A stretch of 64,000 nt of DNA from contig MU839850.1 of the NCBI GenBank assembly GCA_030411725.1, forward strand, positions 186,001 through 250,000. Reading direction: 5' to 3'. Shown here in pieces: positions 10,458 to 21,609 of the stretch. Source of the stretch: Echria macrotheca. Lineage: Eukaryota; Ascomycota; Sordariomycetes; Sordariales; Schizotheciaceae. A program made the translations under genes and the position numbers. The notes beneath the pieces are model-generated. The model was given only the letters and a program-made list of their open reading frames with translations, was not told where the DNA came from and did not search any database. Position 1 is the first letter of the stretch; the number at the start of each line of letters is the position of its first letter.

Positions 10458-11121
10458 TACCTAGCACGGCATTAGCCATTCAGCCGAGAGGCTCCTCCAG
10501 GTGACCGTACCGTTGCCCAAGCAGCGACTGGAAACGGCGCATCCCCTTTTTGGCGGTGCCTGAGGGACCCAGAGACTATCCTCAGGTCGATGCCGCCGAA
10601 ACGAGTGGCGCTTTAGTTACCTAGACGGAGCTCTTTTCTTTTTCTCATCCTCTGTCAGCGGCTGTATTCCCATGAATTGACCGTTTCTGGGGGGATGGTA
10701 AAGTAGAGATACCCGACGGTAGGAAGGGTACCTGGATATCCCAAGTACCTAAATATTACTTGTAGTATTAGATCAGAACCCGCGGGACACGAGGGCTGAA
10801 GTAGCGGGACATTGATCCAATTGAGGGGGCGCCCCATTCAACGGTGCCACTCACCGCGGCGTCCCCTCACCGCTCACTGCCTACAGACCGTCACAGACGA
10901 AGGCGCGGGCGTCCGTTCTGGAATAGCGTTCTGGGTTGTTCAGTCGCTCGTGACGGAACAACTCCGGCCGCGCCAGGTTGCGAGCTGTTCTCTTGTATTA
11001 ACTCACCGGCCGCTCTTTTTAAACATGTCGAGCTCCCGTTCTCTGAAGCATCATGGGTCCCTCAAGCGTTTCCCAAAATTCTCCTCAGACCCGCTCGCTC
11101 ACTTTCTCAAGTCGATCCAAG
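10458..11121. other. Intergenic, upstream of small membrane-protein gene 1
   Basis: About 660 bases with no recognised gene. It precedes the first of the two paralogous small membrane-protein genes and should hold its promoter. GGTACC-type words recur (about 10728, 10345), as in the neighbouring inverted-repeat element. Confidence 0.4.
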
Positions 11122-11346
11122 ATGTCTATCGGCGCAGAAGTCATCGTCGCCATTGTCATTGGCATACCCTCCCTCATCGTCGCCATGCTGTCGCTCTGGC
11201 TGGCATACCTCACTTTCAAGCTCTCGCGGACCCTGCACGGCGGATTGGCACCACAGTGGACTTGGGTGCCGGACCGCCACCCACGGAATCCTCTAGCCCC
11301 TTATGAGCGGCCTATGTTGCCTTCGTCAAGTTGGAAATGTCCCTGA
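11122..11346 (+). CDS. Small single-pass membrane protein, paralog 1
   Basis: A 74-residue frame beginning MSIGAEVIVAIVIGIPSLIV, with one strong membrane helix at about residues 6-30 followed by FKLSR. A hydrophilic proline-rich tail ends RPMLPSSSWKCP. The gene at 13109-13369 encodes a related protein: it shares the helix almost residue for residue (EVIVAI.IGIPS..A.LSLW.AYLTF.LSR) and the tail motif RP(M/L)LPSS(x2)SWK. The middle differs in length. Conservation at both ends but not in the middle is good evidence that both frames are translated. The open frame extends 23 codons upstream, but the start is set at the methionine that aligns with the paralog. Function unknown. Short fungal proteins with an N-terminal helix of this type are common; I know no assigned role. 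Confidence 0.55.
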   Translation: MSIGAEVIVAIVIGIPSLIVAMLSLWLAYLTFKLSRTLHGGLAPQWTWVPDRHPRNPLAPYERPMLPSSSWKCP

Positions 11347-13108
11347 CACCGACAGTTGCTTGTGCTGTTAGTTACCTTTTTTTTGGTTCTTGTTTTGTCT
11401 GTGTTGCTGAGTCCGGTGTCTTTCATCCCATCCAAGCCCCACTCACTACTTACAAGGCTGACGAGTCTGCAACAAGACCCACCCGAGCATCATCGATTCG
11501 GACGAATTACACGGCGCTGGGAACATGGCTTGGAAACTTTCACGTTAAAAAGCAGGGACAAAACATGTGGTTAGGTATGCGGGATTGGATAGAGGTGTCA
11601 ATGCATTGCTTGACTTGTCGAATACGAGTGAGTACCCCTTCGACACGGTAAAAGTCCGCCTCCAGGGGTATACGGACAAGACACAACGGCCAGCAACGCT
11701 AGTCCTTGTGCATACTTTATACCACTTCTCCAACATGAAGACAATTTCGAACCTCTGTAGTTACAAAAGTGTTGGTCAGGTATGACCCAGATCTTTCACT
11801 GCCGTGAAACATCATTGCATCTTGAGTTGTTCCTCTGGCGGTCCCCCGGACTTAGCCCTAACCCTGGTAAACTGCAACCCGTTGCACAAGTGCATCCCCT
11901 AATAATACCCTCCAAATTCAAGAATCGCTCAACCACTACGAAATTCCTCCCTTTTCTCATTCCATATTATTCAAGGGAAAGCCGTGCAACTCTTCGAGTT
12001 CTCAAGCAAGGCAAGTCGTGCGCAAGGACGGGACCAGGAGACGAGCGGGCAGGTACCTATCTTCCCGCACAACATCGGCCCCAATTCACAGACCGTACGC
12101 TAGATTCTCAGCATTTCAAGTGAGGACAGCCTTGAGCCGTGGCTCGATTGGCAACACAATTCGTCTGTACCATATATTGACGTCGATTTCACTCTCGCCG
12201 TTCCCGATTTGATGACAAGCCACATGCATTTTTGTCTTCAGACATAGGTACCTGAAAGGTGGTGGGGGGGGGGGGGGGGGGGTGGTGGTCGGGCGAAATA
12301 GCTGCCTCGTGATCTGAAGGTGCCGTAAGCCCTTGTGGGAGCACATTATCCTAGGGACTCGATCCATAGCCTGCTCTCGCCCAAGAAACACCTTTTGGTG
12401 CGTATGGATGGTTAGGTATCTTCATGGGGATTTGGGATGTTGCGTGCCCTTCTTTTCCCCGTGGACTTGCCGTAATGAGTCGTTTTGGATAGCTTCCGCA
12501 GGGGCCAAATGCGCAGTTTTCCCAAAACCAAGCACGTGTTGGGTCAGCTAGAGGCCAGTCGGATGAACCACGACGTCAGGGCTCACTGGGGAAGGGCCGC
12601 TCACTGGGGGGCGGCTTTCTCAATCGTTGGCCACTCGACATGGAATTAAAGTGCACATCTCGCGCCACGCACCCACACCAAGGCCACCCAATAGGAAAAC
12701 GATGCGACCCACCACAACACATTCTTTTATACTTCCAGGGTCTCTGGCTGGCATTGAAGACTAGCGCTGTGAACCGGAGTGTGAGCTTGGGCTTTTGGGC
12801 AGCAGATACGAGATTGTCATTGGCTGCTAAGACCCTCTGCGCCGACGTCTGTCGTTCGGGCAGGTCTGCCCTGTGAGGTTCAATACAAAAAGCTCCAGTC
12901 CCTCGCATCTTCAAATGATGGACAGTTCAAACCCTACCACTGTTGAAACGTACCTAGTCCAACTCCTCATCATTGGACCTTCCACCATTTTCCCTCCATT
13001 TCCCCTTAAAGGACACTCCTCCCCGAAGCCACCAGGCTGCCACCCAAGGCTCGTGATATATCTCATCTCTATCCGACTCTTACTGAACGCATCGAGGACC
13101 GAGACACC
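11347..13108. other. Gene-poor stretch with a long G tract
   Basis: No recognised gene in about 1.76 kb. A run of 19 G lies at 12264-12282 between GGTGGT words. The telomere-like CCCTAACCCT is seen near 11855-11865. The right end is the promoter of the second small membrane-protein gene. Scattered open frames are under 115 codons and show no motif. Confidence 0.4.
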
Positions 13109-13369
13109 ATGTCCTTGAGCGACGAAGTCATTGTAGCCATAGCCATTGGCATCCCGTCTTTCGTTATCGCCATTCTTTCCCTCTGGGTCGCATACCTTAC
13201 CTTCTCCCTATCCCGGATACTCCACCCTGTCACTGTCGCGACACCCATTCAGCGATTGCTCTACGTACAGCAGGAGGAGATACGACCTATGCTCCCTCCC
13301 CCACGGGATCCGTATGATCGGGATCGGCCTCTTTTGCCGTCATCCATTTCAAGTTGGAAGAGGTCATGA
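13109..13369 (+). CDS. Small single-pass membrane protein, paralog 2
   Basis: An 86-residue frame beginning MSLSDEVIVAIAIGIPSFVI with one membrane helix at about residues 6-30, then a tail with two short acidic/basic proline-rich segments and the end RPLLPSSISSWKRS. It is the paralog of the gene at 11122-11346, same strand, about 1.8 kb away, so a local tandem duplication is likely. Divergence between the copies is mostly in the middle of the tail. The N-terminus is predicted short and outside the helix, the tail on the other face. Function unknown. Confidence 0.55.
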   Translation: MSLSDEVIVAIAIGIPSFVIAILSLWVAYLTFSLSRILHPVTVATPIQRLLYVQQEEIRPMLPPPRDPYDRDRPLLPSSISSWKRS

Positions 13370-15102
13370 TCTTAATTATATCAATAATAGACACGACACG
13401 TGTGAGTATGTTCTTTTCCTGTATTCTTATAGCACTTACATATCTCATATCTGCCTGGTTGTCGCCCGTTGAGTCCATGAACCCAATACCATGTAGTCAT
13501 GAAAAGGGAAGAAACAGGGTGTGCTTCTCTCCTCGGCACAGGGCCGGTGTCAAGAGGCCAGGCTCCTATTACGGACCACGTCCGCCGCATATACTCGGCT
13601 TGTGAAGCCTGGATGGCTGGCTTTCCTCCTTTCCTCCCTCCAATTCAATGCAATTGCATGCTCCCTCGCCAGAGGCCTCATGTTTCAAACAAAACAAAGT
13701 CCCTGTCCACATCTACTTATTTTCAATTCACCATGTTGCGTTTCCAGTTTTACCTATTTTCGTTTTCATTCATCCAAGCAAGGTTTCCCCAAGCTGACCC
13801 TATCGGAGTACCGAGGTAATTGATGTACCGGACTATGGCTCAACGCTGTCAACCATTCAATAAAAATCAGAGATGGACATCAAATGGTTGGAAAAGCCCG
13901 GGGCTTGTCGTGGTTACCAAGAAGATAGAACCCCGATCGATATTCAAAAAACTCACTACCCCTAGGGTTCTGCCTCCAAATTGGAGAGAACTTGATTTAT
14001 CACTGCAAGAACCCCACTGCATATGACATGGCTGGTAGCGAAACAGACTGGGGGCGTTTTGAAGGGTGATTTCTGTTTCTTCTGTTTGAATATCAAACTC
14101 CCGATACCTATGCATCGCCACCTCGGTCTTGATTCTAGCTGCCGCCTCCTTGGTTGCTAATTGAGAACAAACCCGTTTGATACCTGCCTGAAATGTGTAC
14201 AAAACACCCGCCTGTTCACGACAAGTGGAGTGGGAAGGAGTTGCAATATTTGACGATCTGGTCGGCGGCCGTGGGATAGAAAAGAGACTCAGAGCCGCTA
14301 GCTGGCAAGGTGTCTCTATCGCTAGGCTTGGCTCCCTCAAGGTAAATATTGGAGTCCCACGTTACAAACACAATGGCTCTGAAATGCTTGGTCCCCTCGA
14401 TTTCGTGCGCAGCATCGGCTACCCATCGTTTTCCTAGAAAGATATTGATCGGGCACTCAGAATCGGCAACCCGTTTTGTGTCCCACCCGAGGACTCTGTT
14501 GCGCTCTCCCCCAAATAATCCTGAGCGAATAAATGCATGCTTTGGTAGCACCCTCATTCGAGACGCATAATTCCTCATTGCAGTCTCCTCTCGGTGATAA
14601 GTCGTAAAGACACGCCTCAAGGCCTGTTCTTGAGGTGAGGCTTCAGCCTTGTGCCCTTGCTTGGGGTGGATTGATTTTTGAAAATAGGCTCGCAGATATT
14701 CAGACTGGTGGAATCAACAAAAAAGCCAGGAAATTCTCGCATTTAAAATATTTTCCAAAGGTTTCGACCTTGCATTTCCTAGTTCTTCTACAACGGCTGT
14801 AGAATCGCTTCTTGGCTGAGCAGCTGCTCCACAAACACAATGCAGTGATTGAAAAAGGCACCTGCAGCTGTCACGTCATGTGACATTATCTGCCGAACCC
14901 TAACCCTATCCGTTCAACTGGAGATGCCCAGCACCGCAATTTCCAAAGCTGGCCCGCAGTCAACCATCTCGAGTCTTGCAAACAGCCCAGCAGCCGGCAG
15001 CATGATACCTCGTCCCGGGCCAGCTGTGTTCGCCCGAAACCCAGGTAACGGCACCGTGTTTCGAAGGCCTCGCTACTGGCCTCGGCACTGACGCGCACCA
15101 CC
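13370..15102. other. Gene-poor stretch upstream of DLT1
   Basis: No recognised gene. On the minus strand, two overlapping frames (14216-14620 and 13867-14340) read protein-like peptides, for example VLGWDTKRVADSECPINIFL and EIEGTKHFRAIVFVTWDSN. They could be exons or a decayed copy of an unrecognised gene; neither gives a family I know. A telomere-like AACCCTAACCCT lies at 14896-14907, about 200 bp upstream of the DLT1 start codon. Confidence 0.35.
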
Positions 15103-16485
15103 ATGTCGGCGGCGTCGCTGGCCTTCCGCATTGTCTACAACTTCCTCTACTACTTCCTCTACCTCGTCCTGCTCGCCTTCCTGCTCGTCACCCCCGCCGA
15201 CCTCATCACGCAAGCGGTGCAACATCGACAGAACTATAACATCCTCGTCATCGCGCTCTGCTATGTCGTGACCATCCTGATTGTCTGCTTCATCTACGCA
15301 ACCCGGCTGTACATCAACCGGTCGGTGATCGCGTCGATTCCCAAGTCGTGGATCCCCATCGATAAAGACGATGTGGCTCGCGACGTACGCCAGACCATCA
15401 TCGAGGGCCTCAGCAGGAGCGCCGCCATCACGTACGAGGCCAGGCCACGATTACCGGCCGTAGCGCCGGCCGAGGAAGCTAGGGACGCCGCGGGCGACAC
15501 GGACGAGGAGGTGCGGATTGGGAAGCGGTTGGTGTGGCTGGCAAGACTCAAGAGGAGCGATAAGAAGGCCGAGTTGGACGAGTGCATACCCATTGACATC
15601 CCCCAGCATCGGCCCGTGTGGGGGGAGATCGAACATCCGGGCTGGGCCTCGCCTACGTCGGCGGACCTGCCCAACCTGCAGTACGACACCGTCATATCTG
15701 AACTCGCACACCTCATCGAGGCCAAGGCGCTCACTCTGGCGCCGCCCGACCCTACGTCAGAGTCAGAACCGCCGCTGCTAGACCCCGACGCCGTAGCGCT
15801 TCTCCAGCGGCCCGAAAGCATGGGTCTACGAGAATATCTTGGCCATCTCACCGATCTTGCTGTGCTTGCGCCTTTGCCTACGACAAGCGAGTTTCTTGCC
15901 CAGTTTGAGTATGCGCGGTTCTCGCCGCGACCGCTGTCGAACGAGGGGTTCCGCAGCCTGATGCACCTCTTCGCCGAGGTGCTGCGGAACATGCACCCAC
16001 TCAGTCCGACGGCGATGGCTCGATACCGGGATGCCGACGATGACTCGTCTGGCCATGCACCCTCGGAGAGCGACATTGATAACGATGCCCCCAGACGATC
16101 CAGCCCGTCGAGCTCCAGCACGGCCCACAGTGTTCGGAAGAGTCGACGCGGCCCTGGCGCCACTGTTGATAGCCGCCCGCATCCGAGAACGCCTAGTACG
16201 GCCAGCTCGGGGCGCGCACCATCGCGGCCTGGCCTGACGGCGCGGAACTCGTCTGTCAATACATGGCAGTTTCGGACCGCGCCAACGACACCCAAGAGCC
16301 GCCACACGGGGCTCTCGCGGGCTTCCAGTGTTGACAGCTTTGCACAGACCAGAAACCCGTATCCGATCAGCCAGCCTTCTAGTGCGAGCCTGCGATCGGA
16401 TGGGAGTGGCGGCTCGGTCATCAGGCTAGCTACGAGTGAAGACGCGACAGGGCTGCCGTACGTGTTGAGGCAGCAGAGCTTGTGA
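15103..16485 (+). CDS. DLT1: Dlt1-like membrane protein (defect at low temperature)
   Basis: Single-exon gene for 460 residues. Two membrane helices lie near residues 8-30 (IVYNFLYYFLYLVLLAFLLV) and 46-68, followed by the very conserved fungal block RLYINRSVIASIPKSWIPI-K-DV, then an EGLSRSAAITYEARPR segment. That layout is the fungal Dlt1 family, named from a cold-sensitive yeast mutant; the molecular role is not established. The second half is low-complexity, Ser/Pro/Arg-rich and probably disordered and cytosolic. The middle region (about 225-310) has helical segments containing REYLGHLTDLAVLAPLPTTS. No intron is needed. A telomere-like motif lies about 200 bp upstream. Confidence 0.82.
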   Translation: MSAASLAFRIVYNFLYYFLYLVLLAFLLVTPADLITQAVQHRQNYNILVIALCYVVTILIVCFIYATRLYINRSVIASIPKSWIPIDKDDVARDVRQTIIEGLSRSAAITYEARPRLPAVAPAEEARDAAGDTDEEVRIGKRLVWLARLKRSDKKAELDECIPIDIPQHRPVWGEIEHPGWASPTSADLPNLQYDTVISELAHLIEAKALTLAPPDPTSESEPPLLDPDAVALLQRPESMGLREYLGHLTDLAVLAPLPTTSEFLAQFEYARFSPRPLSNEGFRSLMHLFAEVLRNMHPLSPTAMARYRDADDDSSGHAPSESDIDNDAPRRSSPSSSSTAHSVRKSRRGPGATVDSRPHPRTPSTASSGRAPSRPGLTARNSSVNTWQFRTAPTTPKSRHTGLSRASSVDSFAQTRNPYPISQPSSASLRSDGSGGSVIRLATSEDATGLPYVLRQQSL

Positions 16486-17893
16486 GGCCACGAGGTTATG
16501 AGGTTACGAGCTGTTATATCTATTGTCTAATGCTAATGTCTTTACCATGAGCCGTTTGCCCTGCTGTGACGGACGTGTGTCTTGTCTAACGAAAAAGGAT
16601 ATACGGTGAAGATCGGGGGAATGTAAAGGCTTCACCGAGCCACGCGCGGCTTATCGTCGAGCCTGTCGTACGACTGGTGGTGATGAATAGGGGAAGCACG
16701 GCGATATGGCGACGGATGTTATTCGCTGGTGGTGGTCGAGGCAGATCACTAGGCAGACGACGCCCGCCCGGTATGTATGGGATGGGGAAAAAAAGTATGC
16801 GGCCGGCCGCATCAAGTGGGCTGAAACAGCATCTCACAGCCTTGTCAGCGATGCGGGATGCGGGGGATGTTTTTGGGTGTGTCCAATCACGGGGTTGTAT
16901 TGGTTGCGAGTGGGAGGCTCTGCTAGGTGCGCGACGGAACAAAGAACTGCGGGGACGGAGCAATGAAGGGCGATGGGAGCGGTTCGGGTTTATGATCTGC
17001 GGTGTCGTTGCTGCAGCGAGCCGGCAAGGCAAAATACTGTGTAGAGGGATTGGTTGGGTCAGTAGCGTAGAGTGGTGGGATGGTTACGCTGCGGGTTGTT
17101 AACTTGGCGCGGTGACATCATCGCCACCGCCGCCTACAGGGAGGGACTCAGGGAGGTGTGTGTAAGGTGTGCATGAGAGCTTGCGCCCGACAGACCCGGG
17201 CAAGGGGGCAAGAGGGAGGAAGGGACAGGGAGAGAGAGTTGTGTGTGACTCTTTTATATTCTGGTCTGTCTTCCGGTCGCGCAGGAGAGAGAAGAGTGGT
17301 TCGTCGTACCTTGTCAGCCGACTTTTTCTTTTCTCTGGATCCCCTCCTGTGGAATCTGTGGAAGCACACCTATTACCTATTCCGACCGGGCGTTGCGACA
17401 CATCTGAACTTTTATTCGGGAACGGTCCGCGCCACGCAGCCTCGTCCTCGTTTCTTCGGTGATCCCATCCGGGATCGTCACCATATATAACTACCCGTCC
17501 ATCCCGAGCCGTTTCTACTTTTTGGTTTTCCTCGGGTTTTACGATTTTACAGCCTGACAAAGTTTCTCCTCTCCCACCCGGACTTTGCAAAGGCCGGTCT
17601 TACTGATCACCCCAAATCTGCGGGTCACACGCGCGCCGCCCAATTGTCTTGACGAAGGGCGAGAGGGCGAGAAGAGGAAAAGAGTTTTGTCACTGATTCT
17701 TTTTCCTCCATTGGATTACCAAGCCGCTTCGATATTTCTTTTCCTGGGTTTATTATATATTTCATCGGGCTCAACCTACCGACGACTACGGCCTCTGCAC
17801 CCTAGGACGAGTCTCTGTTCAGCTCCTACGACACTCTGTCGACGACCCCATCCATCTACGCGTCCATCAATCTCTTTTACAGAGACAGACAAA
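16486..17893. other. Intergenic with long leader of the next gene
   Basis: About 1.4 kb without a recognised gene. The last about 400 bases before 17894 are pyrimidine-rich (TTTTCCTCC-type blocks), consistent with a fungal core promoter and leader. The open frame containing the next gene extends upstream to 17585, but its upstream part has no conserved motif and the composition of a leader. Confidence 0.45.
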
Positions 17894-18883
17894 ATGTCAT
17901 ACGACGGCAGCGACGACCAAGACAGCGACTTCCACCAGAGGTCGCCGTCGCAGCATCACCATCATACCTCCGCCGGCCACCACCACGCCGGCCGCGACTT
18001 GTCGCCGGATTACCACTACGCAGGCGGCTCGCCACCACCACGCGCGTCGGGCGCCATGCCGATCCCGTCGCCCTCGCTGTTCGAGCCGAATGGCGTCCCG
18101 CTGTACGCGCCCGTCCCGCCCGTGTATCCGTACTACCCCTTCCGGGACGGCGGCGTCCGCGAGCGCAGTCGCGACCGCGAAAGGGATAGGGAGAGAGACA
18201 GGGATTTCCACCCGCGCTCGCGGTCTTCCAACGGTGGTGGTGGTGCAAGGGATAGACAGCTTGCTCCTCCCTCACGGGCTAGGCCTAGGAATCCACGGTC
18301 GTATTCGGGTGATTATTCCGAGGGGGATTACTACTCAGGGTCGGAGGGTGAGCGGTTGAAGAGGGAGAAAAGGAGGAGGGAAAGGAGGAGGAGCTCGAAC
18401 GGCGCGCTGGTCGAGAAGGCGAAGCATGCGCTGCGGGATACCTTTAGCAACTCGACTTCTGGGTTAGGTGTCGGGGTGTTGGGCGCGATTGTGGGCGGGT
18501 TGGCGGCGAGGGAGGTTAGTGAGCGGCATTCTTCTGGAGGAGGGTCGGGGAGTGGGCATGGACATGGACATGGACATCATGGCTCGGGGTCGAGTGTGCT
18601 GGGCGGGGAGGATAAGAATGCGTTGATTAGTACGATTGTCGGCGCGGCGGTGGGCGGGCTGGGGGCGAATGCTATTGAGAAGAGGTTTGAGCGGTCTAGG
18701 AAGGGGGAGTCTAGGGAGAAGGGCGGGAGGAAGGAGGACGGGGTGGTTAGGGAGATGAGGGTTGTTGAGGAGGGGAGGGCTGGGGGGCAGGTGCGGAGGG
18801 ATGGGAACGGTGGGAATGGTGGGAGGGGACCGGTGAGGACTGGGGGAGCGGCGGATGAGTATTATTTCCCGGCGGGGAGGTAG
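17894..18883 (+). CDS. Glycine-zipper, histidine-rich low-complexity protein
   Basis: 329 residues, single exon. The start MSYDGSDDQD follows AAAA and a pyrimidine-rich leader, while the same frame upstream lacks any conserved sequence. The N-terminal half is His/Ser/Pro-rich, then Tyr-rich (about residues 70-95). A run of RERDRERDRD-type dipeptides and a Lys/Arg-rich stretch (EKRRRERRRS) follow. Two glycine-zipper segments come next: GLGVGVLGAIVGGLAAREV (about 190-210) and LISTIVGAAVGGLGANAIEK (about 240-260), separated by a GHGHGHGHHGSG histidine-glycine run. Paired glycine zippers can form membrane-associated helical hairpins; the histidine run could bind metal. Similar proteins are widespread in filamentous ascomycetes, without a known function to my knowledge. 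Confidence 0.7.
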   Translation: MSYDGSDDQDSDFHQRSPSQHHHHTSAGHHHAGRDLSPDYHYAGGSPPPRASGAMPIPSPSLFEPNGVPLYAPVPPVYPYYPFRDGGVRERSRDRERDRERDRDFHPRSRSSNGGGGARDRQLAPPSRARPRNPRSYSGDYSEGDYYSGSEGERLKREKRRRERRRSSNGALVEKAKHALRDTFSNSTSGLGVGVLGAIVGGLAAREVSERHSSGGGSGSGHGHGHGHHGSGSSVLGGEDKNALISTIVGAAVGGLGANAIEKRFERSRKGESREKGGRKEDGVVREMRVVEEGRAGGQVRRDGNGGNGGRGPVRTGGAADEYYFPAGR

Positions 18884-20131
18884 GCGGTGTGAGGATGTGA
18901 TGATGGCGTTTCTGGTGTTCTTTTCTGAGCGTGGTGTTCTTATATATCCAGACGGACGGGTTTTGGACCAAGGGGTGTTCTCTTCTTTTTTCCAGACGAT
19001 CTTTAGCGGGTTTGCTATATCGGACACTTGTCTCATCATGAGCGTTATTAGCTGTATCCTCCAGAGCGCTGTTATACATATCATGTCTCCTTTTTTTTTT
19101 CGGTCAGATGGGCGTTTTATACATCCCTGGTTGGTTTATCTTTGGGTGAATTGGCGATTTTCTCTCTCATTACGGGGGCCACTCACTCACTCTCTCGATA
19201 TAAATGCAGAGAGAGATCTGTCTTACCGGATGGGATGGGATGGGATGGGATGGGGTGCAACATGTCCGAAGTATGAAGAACAGACATAACGTGACACGGC
19301 CGTAGCCCCCTCGAGATTCGAGAATATAACAGCCGAGAAAGTCGAACAAGCTGCAGCTGCAGCAGAGAATCTGGTGACAAAGGGGGAGTGGGTGTACCTT
19401 TGTGTTACGAGACCATATACCATACCTACCCTACCTTGCCTATCCTTTCTTCCAGAGCTGGGTGGCGGGCTGTTTTAGTAGTTAGTTAGAGATGGTAAAG
19501 TTGCCTGCCTGCACGAGTATAGGTATATAGGTACTACATCGGCTCGTCAACACAGCGCAGCGCCGCGTGATAGCAACCTGCCTTATGTGCTTACTCCTTC
19601 AACATCCTCGCTACCAAGATACCTTATCAGCTACGCGCGCTTTACGGAATATATAAACTCCTCTCGGTTAGTTAGTATTCGGGTCGGAAACAGGAAGATC
19701 AGGCTCTATGGTAGAATCTGCTTTTGACCTACCTACCTACCTAGCTTCGGATGATCATCCTCGTGGTCTGAACTGTACTAGTCCAGATTATCACAAGCTT
19801 TAGGAGGAGGGGGGCGAATGTTCTTGCGTTCTTGGAGCGGCTTCGAGCAGATTATACGCAGAAGAAAGAACCACTGCCGGGGGCGCTTTTTAGGGTTTGT
19901 TTTGAGAGCCTTTCTTTTCTTCAACTGCGAAACTTTTGCTTAAAAAGCTCACCCCCCGAGACGGCCAGACTCCCTCCCCTCCTCCTCCTCCTCCTCCTTC
20001 TCGAGACGCTTTCTCAAGCTCAGAATCGTTGATAAGAAGAGAAGGGATAACTAGGTACCTTGTCTTACCTCCTTGTGAGCGCTGAGGCAGGCTGGCGCTT
20101 GGCAGGTGACGCCATTGACACCGCGCGGGGG
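18884..20131. other. Intergenic with simple repeats
   Basis: About 1.25 kb without a recognised gene. It holds a GGGAT pentanucleotide run at about 19228-19254, short ACCT runs near 19725-19742 and a CTC run near 19978-20000. Confidence 0.45.
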
Positions 20132-21564
20132 TTACATAGTAACCGGTTTTGCCTTAGCTGCTTCGATGCGCAGTTTAGGGGTTGTCTCGTTGGCCGTTGC
20201 GGCCTGGTCGTTGGCCTTCTTGAGGTCCTTTTCGAGCTTGGCGAGGCGTGCTTCAACGTTGGTAACGTTAGCCTTACCGCTGCAAGGCAGCCTTGATGCT
20301 GTTCATTGCCGTGAGGAAGCGGTTCCGTATCCGCCTTATTAGCGCTAACCTCGGCCTTGAGCTGGTTGACCTGAGCCGCCAGAGCGTCGGTGTTGGCGTT
20401 CTCCTTGAGCGCTTTGAGCTCAGCGCGGATCTGGTCGTGCGCGGTGTTCCACAGTTGCTCAAATGCACTAACTATAGGTGCGTGGACCTGCGCCATGGAG
20501 CGGTCCGGGTTGCGCCAGATCGATCCATCCAGTTCATACGCGAGAGCGTCCTACCGATGTCACTACCGTTGAGGTTGTGATTCGGATGGGTGTATATGGT
20601 GGCGAGGGATCGTAGGAGGGGTTGTCCATCATCACCCGAATGACAACCCGCTATTCCACATCTCTCGTGGATATAGCTTGTTCGTCTCGGTAAGCTGTAT
20701 TGGGAGTAAACAGGGATAAAAGACAGATTAGGAACGAAACAGAACTTTCTAGAAGGAGATTTGAGGAGGACTTCGCGACAGGACGGGGTATTTTCTGAAG
20801 TATGTTGGGCCGTTGACGGATTTGCCTCCCCCATTCTCCCTGGTGCGGTCTCTCGCGCCCCCCCCCCCCCCCCCTCGTGCCGGAAGGAGACCGTAGACAC
20901 CAACGGGGAGGGGGTAGTTGCATACGCCAAATATGCAAGTATGGCAGGTTTTTCGGATTGCGCTGCTTTTAGAGTTCTTGCTGCGGATATCCCAGTAATA
21001 TATAGCGGAAGCATTCCCAGCTAAGAACTTTTTTACGTATCTGAGGTAGGAATATGGGTGAATGCTCACGCTAACATATTTCTCCTGGTTGGCGCGAGTC
21101 ATCGGAGGAGTCTCCGGAGTATGGTTGGGATCGGGAGGATACGCGCTGACAAGAAACGTTATAAAATTTGGCAACGTACATTCTCTTGTGAGGTCGGATG
21201 CCACTTGTAGTGCATATCCAGCAGTGAAGCCTTCATATGCTGGATGCGTGCCAGTTTCTGCCATGTCCTTGAGAGTATCAATCGGCATGGTAAAAACGAT
21301 AGCGAGATGCGATGCTGTAAATTGCCATTGTGGTTCACGGCTTGTCTCTCGTATCTTGTTCTGTAGTTGTTGTGCAATCTCCAGACGCTCCTCGGCTTGA
21401 TCCGCAGGTGGGATAATATTAGCCACTAATGATTGTAGAGGCGGCTTGGTCTTCATCGCATGTATATGTGCTTCGAGGAATGGGACGATATCCTCGGCCT
21501 GTTCGGAATGAAAGACTGCGAGGAGTGCGAACATCTCGAGGGGTAGAACGAGTATTGGTATCAT
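20132..21564 (-). pseudogene. Coiled-coil protein gene broken by frameshifts, unrecognised family
   Basis: Protein-like sequence runs from 21564 down to a TAA at 20132-20134 but jumps between frames. The first part (21564 to about 21080) is one open frame with helices such as LEIAQQLQNKIRETSREPQW and a readable HLAIVFTMPIDTLKDMA. A plausible intron (GTGAGC to TTAG, about 21070-21020) leads to LPLYITGISAARTLKAA, and a second intron from about 20930 would contain the 17-base C tract. Further on come LTETNKLYPREMWNSG, LLRSLATIYTHPNHNLNGSD, then SIWRNPDRSMAQVHAPIVS and a coiled coil beginning QIRAELKALKENANTDALAA. The last three segments need single-base shifts near 20640, 20525, 20328 and 20282 to be continuous; the final coiled coil is VEARLAKLEKDLKKANDQ. 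Either a recent pseudogene or a stretch with assembly errors. No family recognised. Confidence 0.5.
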
Positions 21565-21609
21565 TGAAGAGGGCGAGGAATATGGAAATGGTAGGGAATA
21601 GGAGATAGT

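Noticed and set aside
15294..16421. 375-codon minus-strand frame opposite DLT1
   Set aside because: Antisense shadow; the plus strand carries the Dlt1 signature.
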